Shown one piece after another: positions 1 through 7,812 of a DNA stretch of 64,000 bases; the first letter of the stretch is position 1, and each line of letters opens with the position of its first letter. The stretch lies in NCBI GenBank assembly GCA_963699495.1, contig CAVOUB010000008.1:430883-494882 (forward strand), written 5' to 3'. Made by a program: the position numbers and the translations under genes. Below the pieces are notes generated by a model. That model was not told where the DNA came from and did not search any database. It saw only the letters and a program-made list of their open reading frames with translations. This stretch comes from JAIBJN01 sp963699495 (GTDB taxonomy: Bacteria; Actinomycetota; Thermoleophilia; Gaiellales; Gaiellaceae).

Positions 1-985
1 TGCCGGCCGCCTCGACCACGATCTGGCCCTTCAGAACGGCGTAGCGGATGGCGGCGAAGTCGTCCGGCCACCACTCGATGGCGATGAACCCCAGCTGGCC
101 CTGCGCCGGGTTCGGCGTTCGGGGGCCGGGACGGTGGATCTCCAAGAGGATGATGTCGCCACGCCCAAGCTTGTCGGCCGCGGCCTTGATGGCAGTGGAC
201 GTCGACTGGTCGCTGAAAGAGGACGCGCCGGTCCACGCGTCCGGCGCGATGCCCGTGATCCCGATCGAGTTCGAATCACCGCCGATGACACCGATCACGG
301 CGGTGCCGTGGTCGGTGTTCCCCATGCTCGTGCCCGCCACGACGCCGCCTTGGCTCTGAAGCAGGTCCTCGTGTGTGAACCGCCAGGCCCACTCGCAATC
401 GATCACCTTCACCCCCTGCCCGCGCCCACCGAAGAGCGTCCAGGCAAACTGGGCGTCGAGCCCGCCCGGGGCGACAGCGAGGTAGCCCTCTCTCCCCACA
501 AAGCTGGGCGTGGCCGGGGGCGCGTCGCCGAGGTCGGGCTGCATCGCGTTGATGGCCTCCGCCGTCTCCATGGTCGCGCTCGGTGGCTCGCCGGCCGGCT
601 TGACGTACGCGGCCTCGACCAGGTCGTCGGCCAGCAGGTCTTCAGCCAGCTCGTCCAGCCGGTCCTCGTCGGCCGCCACTCGATAGAAGAGTGCGAGGTC
701 GGGAGGGGGCTCGGCTTCACCCTTCGCGGCGGTCGCGGAAGGTGCCGGCAAGGCCTCGACCTGTGCGCGCACGCGATCCTCGCTGAGCCCAAACAGCGGA
801 CGCATTGCTGCGCCGTGCGTGTCGAGCAGCGACGCCAGCGACGTTGTATCGGCGTCCGTAACCGACGTAGGCCCCGCTGCGACGGCTCGCAGGCCTGCCT
901 CCGGCTTGGCGATGACGACGAGCTCGGGACGGCCGCCTCCCGGGCGCGGAGGAACCTGCGAGGGATAGTCAGGGCTGCTCGACAT
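1..985 (-). CDS. S8 (subtilisin-like) serine peptidase, 3' end outside window
   Basis: Subtilase-type endopeptidase whose C-terminal part lies beyond position 1. A strong Shine-Dalgarno (AAAGGAG) precedes the ATG at 985. About 165 residues of pro-region come first, including a stretch ending VEAAYVKPAGEPP. The catalytic domain starts near residue 170, with the Asp motif VIDCEWAWRFTHEDL and the His motif NTDHGTAVIGVIGG. The Ser motif is not in the window. No signal peptide is obvious, so export is uncertain. It is translationally coupled to the small propeptide-like gene just upstream, whose last codons overlap its start by 17 nt. The family call is firm; the substrate is unknown. Confidence 0.85.
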   Translation of the reverse strand, partial: MSSSPDYPSQVPPRPGGGRPELVVIAKPEAGLRAVAAGPTSVTDADTTSLASLLDTHGAAMRPLFGLSEDRVRAQVEALPAPSATAAKGEAEPPPDLALFYRVAADEDRLDELAEDLLADDLVEAAYVKPAGEPPSATMETAEAINAMQPDLGDAPPATPSFVGREGYLAVAPGGLDAQFAWTLFGGRGQGVKVIDCEWAWRFTHEDLLQSQGGVVAGTSMGNTDHGTAVIGVIGGDSNSIGITGIAPDAWTGASSFSDQSTSTAIKAAADKLGRGDIILLEIHRPGPRTPNPAQGQLGFIAIEWWPDDFAAIRYAVLKGQIVVEAAG

Positions 986-1292
986 GCTGCGCACTCCTTT
1001 CGGGCGGTGCCCCCGGCGGTTTGGCGTATGCGCCCTCGACGCCGTTGCAGCGAAGCAACTGGTCGACGACCGCCTCCGCCTCAAGTGGGTTGACGTGGGC
1101 TACTGCGTACGAGGCGAGATCGGGGTCCGAAGTCGACGGATGGAGCGGTGCGAGCGAGACGCCGAGTTGGGCCGCGCGCGCGTCGATTGCCTTGTGCTGG
1201 GGGCTGTCAGGGGCCGCCGCCTCCTGCGTGAGCTTCACGATCACCTCGATCGATGCCGTCCCGCCGTTGCTCACGGCGGCACTGCTCCCCAC
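969..1292 (-). CDS. free-standing propeptide/inhibitor-like protein of the S8 peptidase
   Basis: 107-residue protein with no catalytic motif. Its C-terminal part (VEGAYAKPPGAPPE) matches the pro-region of the neighbouring peptidase (VEAAYVKPAGEPPS). Its beta-alpha-beta style sequence (SIEVIVKLTQE at the start, then AVAHVNPLEAEAVVDQLL) resembles I9-type subtilisin propeptides. The gene overlaps the peptidase start by 17 nt on the same strand, so the two are probably made together. By analogy with I9 inhibitors it may act as a trans-acting chaperone or inhibitor of the protease. That role is inferred from similarity and linkage only. Confidence 0.7.
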   Translation of the reverse strand: MGSSAAVSNGGTASIEVIVKLTQEAAAPDSPQHKAIDARAAQLGVSLAPLHPSTSDPDLASYAVAHVNPLEAEAVVDQLLRCNGVEGAYAKPPGAPPERSAQHVEQP

Positions 1293-1522
1293 GCGTCGAA
1301 GGAGGCGAAGCTGCGATCCCTAGGCCGCAGTAACGAGCACGTGGACGGCACGAGCACAACCCTTTCGTGACTCTCGTTACTTCGGCCGAAGCTACTCCTC
1401 GATCAGGGCGCAGTCAAGACACGCCGGGCGCGGCGGCAGGCCGGCAAGCGTGACCCTCGCTTCGGCGGGGCCGACAGGGCGCACACGCACCTATCCGCTG
1501 CGCTCCCGTGAAGTCATGCGGG

Positions 1523-2230
1523 TCAAGGCGCGCTTGCGCCAAGAGGCGCTCTCTCAGCGCTGCGCGGCCGTGGCGCCACCCCGTGCCGCCACATCGACAC
1601 GCCGAGGGCGATCAGTACCGCCTTGTAGAGCACGTAGCCCACGAGGACGGCGATGAAAGCCGACTCGGAAACGAGCACGAGCAAGTCGCCCGAGAGCACG
1701 AGTCCCGCGCTGACGGCGGAAACCCAGCCGATCCAGCGCCGATAGACGCCTTGGGTCAGGATCGCCGTCGCGAGGGCGGCAAGGTACAGGCCCATCGCCA
1801 TGAACGCGCCGAAGAACAGGGCCTCCGTCAGGCCTGTCGTGGTGTCGAAGGCGGCAAGGTACGACTGCTTCGCCTGGGGCCCGGCAGCCACCCATGCGTC
1901 AGCGACCTCTTCCAAGTTCGCACCCGTGAGGATGGCCCCCGCCCCGAGCGCGCCCAGGAGCACGAGGAAGGGCTGGCCGGCCCTGGCCCACTCCCTGCCC
2001 GAGCCCTCGGCAAACGTCCGTCCGACAACCGTGAGCGCACCCACCGTCAGGAAGAGCCCGATCAGGTCGAGCAGCCGGCCGCCGGTCCAGAATCCGCTCT
2101 CCGCAACGACGCGGATCGCCTCGTCGGGGTCGCCGCTCCAGTCGGGCTCGAGCACGGTTGCGACGAGCGAAGCCCCCGCTCCGACGACAGCGGCAACGGC
2201 TCCGACACGCAGCAGATGACCGTCGTTCAT
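1523..2230 (-). CDS. multi-pass membrane protein, DUF4386-like
   Basis: 235-residue hydrophobic protein with about six membrane segments, starting MNDGHLLRVGAVAAVVGAGAS. The layout resembles DUF4386-type integral membrane proteins: a GGRLLDLIGLFLTVGAL segment and a final helix before a basic tail. I chose the ATG at 2230 because the upstream in-frame extension to 2266 lacks hydrophobic character and runs toward the divergent response regulator. No enzymatic motif is visible and the function is unknown. It faces the two-component cluster divergently across a short intergenic region. Confidence 0.65.
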   Translation of the reverse strand: MNDGHLLRVGAVAAVVGAGASLVATVLEPDWSGDPDEAIRVVAESGFWTGGRLLDLIGLFLTVGALTVVGRTFAEGSGREWARAGQPFLVLLGALGAGAILTGANLEEVADAWVAAGPQAKQSYLAAFDTTTGLTEALFFGAFMAMGLYLAALATAILTQGVYRRWIGWVSAVSAGLVLSGDLLVLVSESAFIAVLVGYVLYKAVLIALGVSMWRHGVAPRPRSAERAPLGASAP

Positions 2231-2348
2231 GGCGACGACGGTAGGCCCCAGCTCGCCAAGCCGCATCGATGAAATCCCCGGTCCTTGCCGAAGATCGGGG
2301 ATATCCCCAATCGCCGGGCCGCACCGGCTGTGCGACGATTCTCACGAC

Positions 2349-2708
2349 GTGCGGACGGTGCTGATCGTGGACGACCACGCCGGCTTCCGCGGTTTCGCTC
2401 GCCGGCTGCTCGAGGCTGGCGGGTTCACGGTCGTCGGTGAGGCGGAGGACGGAGCCTCGGCGCTCGCGGCGGTCGAAGAGCTGCACCCCGAGCTCGTGCT
2501 CTTGGACGTCGTGCTGCCGGACACGGACGGGTTCGCAGTCGCCGAGCGACTCGCGGAGTACGCCGAAGGGCCGATCGTAGTCCTCATCTCGAGCCGCGAG
2601 GCGGCGGACTTCGGGCGGCGGCTCGAGCGGAGCCCTGCGAGCGGCTTCATCCACAAGGACGAGCTCTCGGGCGCGGCGCTCGCAGCGTTGGCGGGGAGCT
2701 CGTCATGA
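2349..2708 (+). CDS. single-domain response regulator (receiver only)
   Basis: About 119 residues, a stand-alone CheY-like receiver with no output domain. The acidic pair is in VLIVDDH, the phospho-acceptor Asp is in LLDVVLPD, and the conserved Lys is in FIHKDEL. The GTG at 2349 starts the first beta strand. An upstream in-frame ATG at 2229 would add about 40 unrelated residues. It overlaps the following histidine kinase by 4 nt (ATGA), so it is most likely phosphorylated by that kinase or modulates its phospho-flow. The partner assignment is inferred from gene order. Confidence 0.85.
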   Translation: MRTVLIVDDHAGFRGFARRLLEAGGFTVVGEAEDGASALAAVEELHPELVLLDVVLPDTDGFAVAERLAEYAEGPIVVLISSREAADFGRRLERSPASGFIHKDELSGAALAALAGSSS

Positions 2709-4445
2709 GCCGTCGGCTCCGCTTCCTGCTGCTCGGGCTTGGGGCGCTCGGCGCCGGCTGTGCCGCGCTCACGCTGGTCTTCTTTCGGTCGGGCGGCAGG
2801 CTGAACGTCGAGCCGGCGTTCGTCGCAGCGTTTGTTGCGCTCGGGTTGCTCTGGATCCTCGCGGGTCTGGTCGCCTGGTGGAAACGCCCGGAGAACCGCA
2901 CGGGCGCACTGATGACCGCGGCGGGGTTTCTGATGTTCACGTGGCTTCCCAGCGGGTGGGACGCTTCGCTTCCGTCGACTGTCTTCGGCATCACCGATCG
3001 CCTCTTTCTCGCGGTGGCGGTGCACCTTTTCGTCGCGTTCCCCCGCGGGCGGCTCTCCTCGACGATCGAGCGGGTGCTCGTGGCAGCTGTCTACGTCGAT
3101 GTCCTGCTCGTCGCGGGCGTCGGCGTACAGCTCTTCCTGGGCCCCGAAGACCCATTCTCGGGGACAGGCGCCAGCAATCTGCTGCTCGTCCACGACGATC
3201 GAGGACTGGCCGACGCGATCGAGTTGGCCGCCGACCTGGTGCTGGCTGTCCTGTGCGTCGTCGCCATCGCCCTTCTGGCCCATCGCTGGCTGACGTCGAG
3301 CGGACCTGCTCGCCGACGTGCTTGCCCCTGTGCTCTGGAGTGGAGTGCTGGTGCTCGTCCTCGCTGCCGCCCTGTTGACCCACTGGCCGAGCTACGAGAC
3401 GTCGGACGGTATCTTCCTGTGGGCCTTCCTCGTGGCGGGCGGAATCGTGCCGCTCGCGTTCCTCGCCGGTCTCCTCCGCACGCGGCTGCACCGCTCCGCC
3501 GTCGCCGATCTGGTCGTGGAGCTCGGATCGTCGCCGCCGACCGCGCAGGTCCGCGACGCGATCGCGCGAACGCTCGGCGACGAGTCCCTCGAGCTGGCCT
3601 TCTGGCTCCCGGCCACCGAGCGCTACGTCGACCCTGACGGAAACGCGCTCGACCCGGAAAGCGAGCCCGGGCGTGCGGTCACGGTGCTCGAGCCCGCCGG
3701 AAAGCGCGTTGCCGCCCTCGTGCACGACCCGTCGCTCCTGGACGACCCCGAGCTCTTGGAGGCGGTGGGCGCGGCGGCGAGCCTCGCGCTCGAGAACTCG
3801 CGCCTCCAGGCCGAGCTGCGCGCGCAGCTCGCGGAGGTGCGCGCCTCCCGGACGCGCATCGTCGAGGCAGGCGACGCCGAGCGGCGGCGCCTCGAGCGCG
3901 ACCTCCACGACGGCGCGCAACAGCGCCTGCTCGGGGTCCGGCTCGCGCTCCAACTCGCAAGCGGACGCCTTGCGGACGGCGGTGCCTCGGTCGACGATCT
4001 CCTCGCCGAAGCGGACGCCGAGGTGGTCGGCGCTCTCGAGGAGCTGCGGGCGCTCGCCCGCGGCATCCACCCGGCGATCCTGACGGAGGAAGGGCTCGCC
4101 GCCGCGCTTGCGGCGCTGGCGCGACGCGCGCCCGTTCCGGTCGAGCTGACTGTCTGCCGGGAGCGCCTGCCGGCACCCGTGGAGGCGACGGCCTACTTCG
4201 TCGCCGGCGAGGCACTCGCCAACGTCGTCAAGCACGCGCACGCCTCCCGCGTCACGATCGAGGTCACACGGGCGAACGGCCGGGTGGCGATCGACGTCAC
4301 TGACGACGGGGTGGGCGGGGCCGACGCCGGCGGGGCCGGGCTCCGCGGGCTCCGTGACCGCGTTGAGGCGCTCGACGGCCGCCTGCGGGTCGAGAGCCCG
4401 TCCGCAGGAGGCACGCGGGTCACAGCGGCGATCCCGTGCGTGTGA
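2705..4445 (+). CDS. NarL-type sensor histidine kinase, interrupted by a frameshift near 3310
   Basis: Membrane sensor kinase of the HisKA_3/HATPase_c class. Reading from 2705 gives about six hydrophobic segments up to HRWLTSSGPARRR. The frame then breaks and resumes near 3318 as LAPVLWSGVLVLVLAAALL. The rest is complete: a GAF-like stretch, the phosphorylation motif ERRRLERDLHDGAQQRLLG, the N-box GEALANVVKHAHAS, and the G-boxes DDGVGGADAGGAGLRGLRDR. One extra base in the 3305-3318 region would explain the break. It overlaps the receiver upstream by 4 nt and the NarL-type regulator downstream by 10 nt, forming a three-gene signalling operon. Whether the break is real or a consensus error cannot be told from this sequence. 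Confidence 0.8.
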
Positions 4446-5149
4446 TCCTCGCCGACGACGCCGTCGTCATCCGCGAGGGGCTCGCGCGGCTGCTCGCCGA
4501 GCAGGGAATCGAAGTGGCCGGCCAAGCCGGCACGGCCGAGGAGCTCTTGCGGCTGGTCGCCAACGACCCGCCGGACGTCGCCGTCATCGACATCCGGATG
4601 CCGCCCACGTATTCGAACGAAGGGGTGCTAGCGGCGCAGGAGATCCGTCGCGCCTACCCGGAGGTGGGGACGATCGTCCTCTCGCAGTACGTCGAGGTCG
4701 ACTATGCGCTGAAGCTCGTGACCGGAGCATCTGACCGGGTCGGCTACCTGCTCAAGGACCGGATCGCCGACGTGGACGAGTTCGTGGCCGCGTTGGAGCA
4801 GGTGGCCGAGGGTGGAACGGTCGTCGAGCCCTCCCTCGTCAGCGAGCTCCTCAGCGCCCCTGCCGCCCGCGATCCGCTGGCCAGGCTAACGCCGCGCGAG
4901 CGCGAGGTGCTCGCGCTGGTCGCGCAAGGCAAGACCGACCGCGGGATTGGTGAGGAGCTGTTCGTGACCCGCAAGACCGTCGAGGCGCACGTCCGCAGCA
5001 TCCTGGCCAAGCTCGACCTCCCCGCAGACGCGAGCGAGAACCGACGCGTGCACGCCGTGCTGGCGTTCCTCGGGCTAACCGTCAGCCGCGATCGCGGCAG
5101 CGCGAAGAGTGGGGTTTTCATCGATGCGGAGGGTGGCAGGCGAGCGTAG
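4436..5149 (+). CDS. NarL/LuxR-family DNA-binding response regulator
   Basis: 237 residues. An N-terminal receiver domain has VILADDA, the phospho-acceptor in VAVIDIRMPP, and Lys in GYLLKDR. A C-terminal LuxR-type helix-turn-helix follows (LTPREREVLALVAQGKTDRGIGEELFV, shown here only by its key start residues LTPREREVLALVAQGK). The GTG at 4436 overlaps the end of the kinase gene by 10 nt, so this is its cognate regulator by position. The target genes are not evident. Confidence 0.92.
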   Translation: MRVILADDAVVIREGLARLLAEQGIEVAGQAGTAEELLRLVANDPPDVAVIDIRMPPTYSNEGVLAAQEIRRAYPEVGTIVLSQYVEVDYALKLVTGASDRVGYLLKDRIADVDEFVAALEQVAEGGTVVEPSLVSELLSAPAARDPLARLTPREREVLALVAQGKTDRGIGEELFVTRKTVEAHVRSILAKLDLPADASENRRVHAVLAFLGLTVSRDRGSAKSGVFIDAEGGRRA

Positions 5150-5159
5150 CCTCGTTGGC

Positions 5160-5717
5160 ATGAGCACGAACGACGTGGCGCCGCTCTGGCTCCAGACGGT
5201 TGCCCTGACCGTCATCCTCGCCCCGACCCTCGTGATCCTGGTCTTTCGGCGGCGGATCGGTCGGATGAACACCGCCGCCGCGCTCGTCATCTGGGGCGCC
5301 CTGGCCGCCTGCAGCGAGCATGCCATGTGGGCGATGCGACTGGCGATCCACGAGCGCAGCTGGTCGAACCCGCACTCCACGGTGCACTACTTCATGGCCG
5401 GCGTCTACGCGGCCGTCGCCGGGGTGCTCCTGAGCGTGGTCGCGCTCACGCTGCTCCGCGAGCGCCGCCGCAGCGGGTGGTTCGCCGTGCTCTTCGCACT
5501 TCTCGTCGGGGGAAGCCTCGAGCTGGTGATGAACGGCCCGACCGGACGCCTGTACCACCACATCGGCCTCTACGGTTACGTGTTCGCCTGGCTCGCGGCC
5601 CTGGTGATCGCCTACAAGCCGATCTTCGTCGACGGCGACCGGGTCAGCAGCGAAGCGCGAAAGGGTCCGGTCAGCCGTGTCCTGAGCCTCGCTGAGCAGG
5701 AACACGTTTCTAGGTAG
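5160..5717 (+). CDS. small multi-pass membrane protein of unknown function
   Basis: 185 residues starting MSTNDVAPLWLQTVALTVIL, with about five hydrophobic helices and an Arg-rich loop (FRRRIGRM) after the first. The ATG at 5160 is preferred; the in-frame ATG at 5109 would lie inside the regulator gene. There is no recognisable domain. It follows the two-component operon by about 10 nt and could be co-transcribed with it. The C-terminus is hydrophilic. Confidence 0.6.
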   Translation: MSTNDVAPLWLQTVALTVILAPTLVILVFRRRIGRMNTAAALVIWGALAACSEHAMWAMRLAIHERSWSNPHSTVHYFMAGVYAAVAGVLLSVVALTLLRERRRSGWFAVLFALLVGGSLELVMNGPTGRLYHHIGLYGYVFAWLAALVIAYKPIFVDGDRVSSEARKGPVSRVLSLAEQEHVSR

Positions 5718-5782
5718 TTGACCGCAACCGAGTCGGGTGGATCGCTGATGCCGGCGCACCTCCGCCCGATCAACGTGGGCTC

Positions 5783-6274
5783 ATGGGAATCCGTGGCCGG
5801 CGTGTTCGGTGGAGACGACTGTTTCTGTACACAGGTGTCGCTCTCGCCGGGATCTTCGTGCTCATCCAGGCCGTTCCCTACGGGCGCGACCACACGAACC
5901 CGCCCGTGCTCCAGGAACCCGCGTGGGACTCGGCCCAGACACGGGCCTTCGCGGTCGGCGCGTGCTTCGACTGCCACAGCAACGAGACGAAGTGGCCCTG
6001 GTACACGAACGTCGCGCCGGTGTCGTGGCTCGTCGAGAACGACGTCGAGAGCGGCCGCTCGATCCTCAACTTCTCCGAATGGAACCGTCCTCAGGGCGAG
6101 GGCGCGTCCGAGCTCGTCGAGGTCGTGCGGGAGGGCGAGATGCCGCCGTTCTACTACGCCTGGATGCCGAACCACCCGGACGCGAGGCTGTCGGAGAGCG
6201 AGAAGGCAGCCTTCGTCCGCGGCCTCGAGGCAACGCTCAGGGCGTCGCCTCCGCTCGGGGGCGGGAACGGCTAG
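5783..6274 (+). CDS. membrane-anchored haem-binding domain protein
   Basis: 163 residues. One N-terminal transmembrane anchor (LFLYTGVALAGIFVLIQAV) precedes an extracytoplasmic domain carrying the c-type haem motif CFDCH, followed by SNETKWPWYTNVAPVSWL. This arrangement is typical of the Haem_bd (PF14376) family. The motif GEMPPFYYAWMPNHPDARLS near the end matches the family's C-terminal signature. It probably binds one covalent haem on the outer face of the membrane; an electron-transfer partner is not identified. It is the last clearly chromosomal gene before the tRNA-Ala-fragment region. Confidence 0.8.
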   Translation: MGIRGRRVRWRRLFLYTGVALAGIFVLIQAVPYGRDHTNPPVLQEPAWDSAQTRAFAVGACFDCHSNETKWPWYTNVAPVSWLVENDVESGRSILNFSEWNRPQGEGASELVEVVREGEMPPFYYAWMPNHPDARLSESEKAAFVRGLEATLRASPPLGGGNG

Positions 6275-6305
6275 CTCACGCGCATGGACGCAGCGAGCGG
6301 ACGCT

Positions 6306-6342
6306 GCTAGCCAGCCTCGAACCGGCGACCTCCTGGGCGCGA
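6306..6342 (-). repeat. diverged tRNA-Ala 3' fragment (att-like remnant)
   Basis: 37 bases matching the T-arm and anticodon-side 3' half of the tRNA-Ala at 16435-16507, with three mismatches. There is no 5' half, so it cannot be a functional tRNA. It is the most eroded and probably the oldest of three such fragments. Confidence 0.6.
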
Positions 6343-6519
6343 GGCCGCCTTCCCGATATGCGTCGGTGCCAGTTCCGCTCTGTGAGGCAAACGGACGTGC
6401 TCCCAGGCTCGCTTCGTTTGCTTAGTTCGGTATCACTGCGGTAGCACGGACTCCAGCAAGGGACGGCCGCCGCAGGCGCTAGGGGCGGACACAACCGCGA
6501 CGAGAACGGAGCGGATTCC

Positions 6520-7086
6520 TTGCCAGTGAGTACGACCTATAAGGACGTCGCCGAGCACTTCATCAGTCGGTCCGCGAGTGCCCGCGAGCATCTGGAGCGC
6601 TGGCTGAAGGATCCGGCGAAAACCGAGGTGATCCCGTTTGTGCAACAGGCTGAGACGCAGATTTGGTATCTCATCTCGCCGTCCGACGTGGAGCAGGGGT
6701 TCGTGGTGGCGGAGCAGTCCAAAAAGTGGCCGCCCACGCCCCTGCACATGCGCGTTCGCGACGCATCACGGGCGACGTCGACGGTCATTAGGTCCTCGAA
6801 CACGTCGGCCGCTGCGCCGACGTATCCCGCGCGGATGCGTGAGCACGAATGCGGCAAGACGCCGGATGCTGGGCGCGCAAATGTCGCGCCGCTTCGGCTT
6901 CGGGTGGACACCGATCGCCTTGCTCCCTCGGCGAGAAGCGTGATATTCACGATGACAACTGATGTCCTTCAATCAGAACGTGGCACTGATCGTCATTACT
7001 GCCGGGATCACGGGGCTCCTCGTTCCGATCGTGAAAGGCGTGATGGATCGGCGCCACTTCAGGGGGCAGAAGGATTACGAGGCTGA
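6520..7086 (+). CDS. hypothetical protein, possibly with a disrupted 3' part
   Basis: Reading from a TTG at 6520 gives a plausible first 85 residues (VSTTYKDVAEHFISRSASAR, then LERWLKDPAKTEVIPFVQQ and IWYLISPSDVEQGFVVAEQS). After roughly position 6780 the composition becomes Arg/Ser-rich and looks out of frame. The base composition is visibly less GC-rich than in neighbouring genes, in keeping with acquired DNA between two tRNA-Ala fragments. No family is recognised. The true end may be earlier or frameshifted. The 3' end overlaps the next gene's start. Confidence 0.3.
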   Translation: MPVSTTYKDVAEHFISRSASAREHLERWLKDPAKTEVIPFVQQAETQIWYLISPSDVEQGFVVAEQSKKWPPTPLHMRVRDASRATSTVIRSSNTSAAAPTYPARMREHECGKTPDAGRANVAPLRLRVDTDRLAPSARSVIFTMTTDVLQSERGTDRHYCRDHGAPRSDRERRDGSAPLQGAEGLRG

Positions 7087-7633
7087 GCTCACCCGCCAAA
7101 CAGCGGTCCTGGACGCCCAGGTCAAACTTCTTGAAGACGTCTCAAGCGTGTTGTGGGAGTACGTTCTCTCGCTTATCGAAGTGTCGTACTACAAGGTGAA
7201 CGGGAACGAAAAGCGTTTCAACCAAGCGCGTGAGTCCTACGAAGATGCCGCCGGAACTCGTTTCGGCCGAATGCAAGCGGAGTTCAGCAAGGCTCGGCGT
7301 CTGGTGTCCCCAGAACGATGGCTGGAGCTCCAGGACCTGTACCGCGAGTTCCTGAGGCTCGACAGCCGTGTTATGCAACTGGGGTCTAGCGTTGATGGAT
7401 GGCACCAACAACACCGCGAAGCATTCGGAGTTCAGAACCGAATCGGCGAGGTTCTCGGAGACCTCGCCGCGGAAATGGGACTGATTGGACCGGAGGCGCG
7501 TCCAAACGTCACGCCGACAGGGCCGAGTGAGATGACCCCGGAGCAGAGCGCGGCAGCGCGCGCAGAGTTGGACCGGATCATCAAGAAGTATGGCGGCGTA
7601 GCCGATGCCCCGCTCGATCCCGACGCGGGCTGA
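6962..7633 (+). CDS. membrane-anchored coiled-coil protein, unknown
   Basis: 223 residues: a single N-terminal membrane segment (VALIVITAGITGLLVPIVKG), then a long hydrophilic, helix-rich region with coiled-coil character (YEAELTRQTAVLDAQVKLLE). It ends near ELDRIIKKYGG. Codon usage and GC are lower than in flanking genes. It is bounded by the tRNA-Ala fragments at 6306 and 7641, so it is likely island cargo. I do not recognise a family. The N-terminal anchor followed by a cytoplasmic helical body is a layout seen in small phage-defence or envelope proteins, but nothing specific supports either role. Confidence 0.6.
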   Translation: MSFNQNVALIVITAGITGLLVPIVKGVMDRRHFRGQKDYEAELTRQTAVLDAQVKLLEDVSSVLWEYVLSLIEVSYYKVNGNEKRFNQARESYEDAAGTRFGRMQAEFSKARRLVSPERWLELQDLYREFLRLDSRVMQLGSSVDGWHQQHREAFGVQNRIGEVLGDLAAEMGLIGPEARPNVTPTGPSEMTPEQSAAARAELDRIIKKYGGVADAPLDPDAG

Positions 7634-7640
7634 GACCCGA

Positions 7641-7685
7641 ATGAAGCTAGCCGGGCTCGAACCGGCGACCTCCTGGGTGCGATCC
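7641..7685 (-). repeat. tRNA-Ala 3' fragment (att-like)
   Basis: 45 bases identical to the 3' part of the tRNA-Ala at 16435-16507 except one base. It starts at the discriminator end and stops in the anticodon arm. Translated on the plus strand it yields the spurious peptide LAGLEPATSWVRS, a common annotation artefact. Confidence 0.8.
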
Positions 7686-7812
7686 CTGAGCGGATGGGGA
7701 CTGCGCCGGCCCCGACCGCCCGCTCGAGAGTGCGCGGCCGGCAGACGCGGGGCTGGCTCCGTGTCGACAGCGAGCACCGAGGGACGATGGCCTCCCGCGG
7801 CGAGCCCTCGTA

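Noticed and set aside
1..960. Rightward 319-residue ORF (134-1093)
   Set aside because: It is a shadow of the leftward S8 peptidase, whose motifs are clear.
1293..1522. Interval between the propeptide gene and the membrane protein
   Set aside because: No convincing promoter, RNA or gene found.
2342..3283. Leftward 313-residue ORF opposite the receiver and kinase genes
   Set aside because: Antisense open frame caused by high GC; the sense strand holds recognisable signalling domains.
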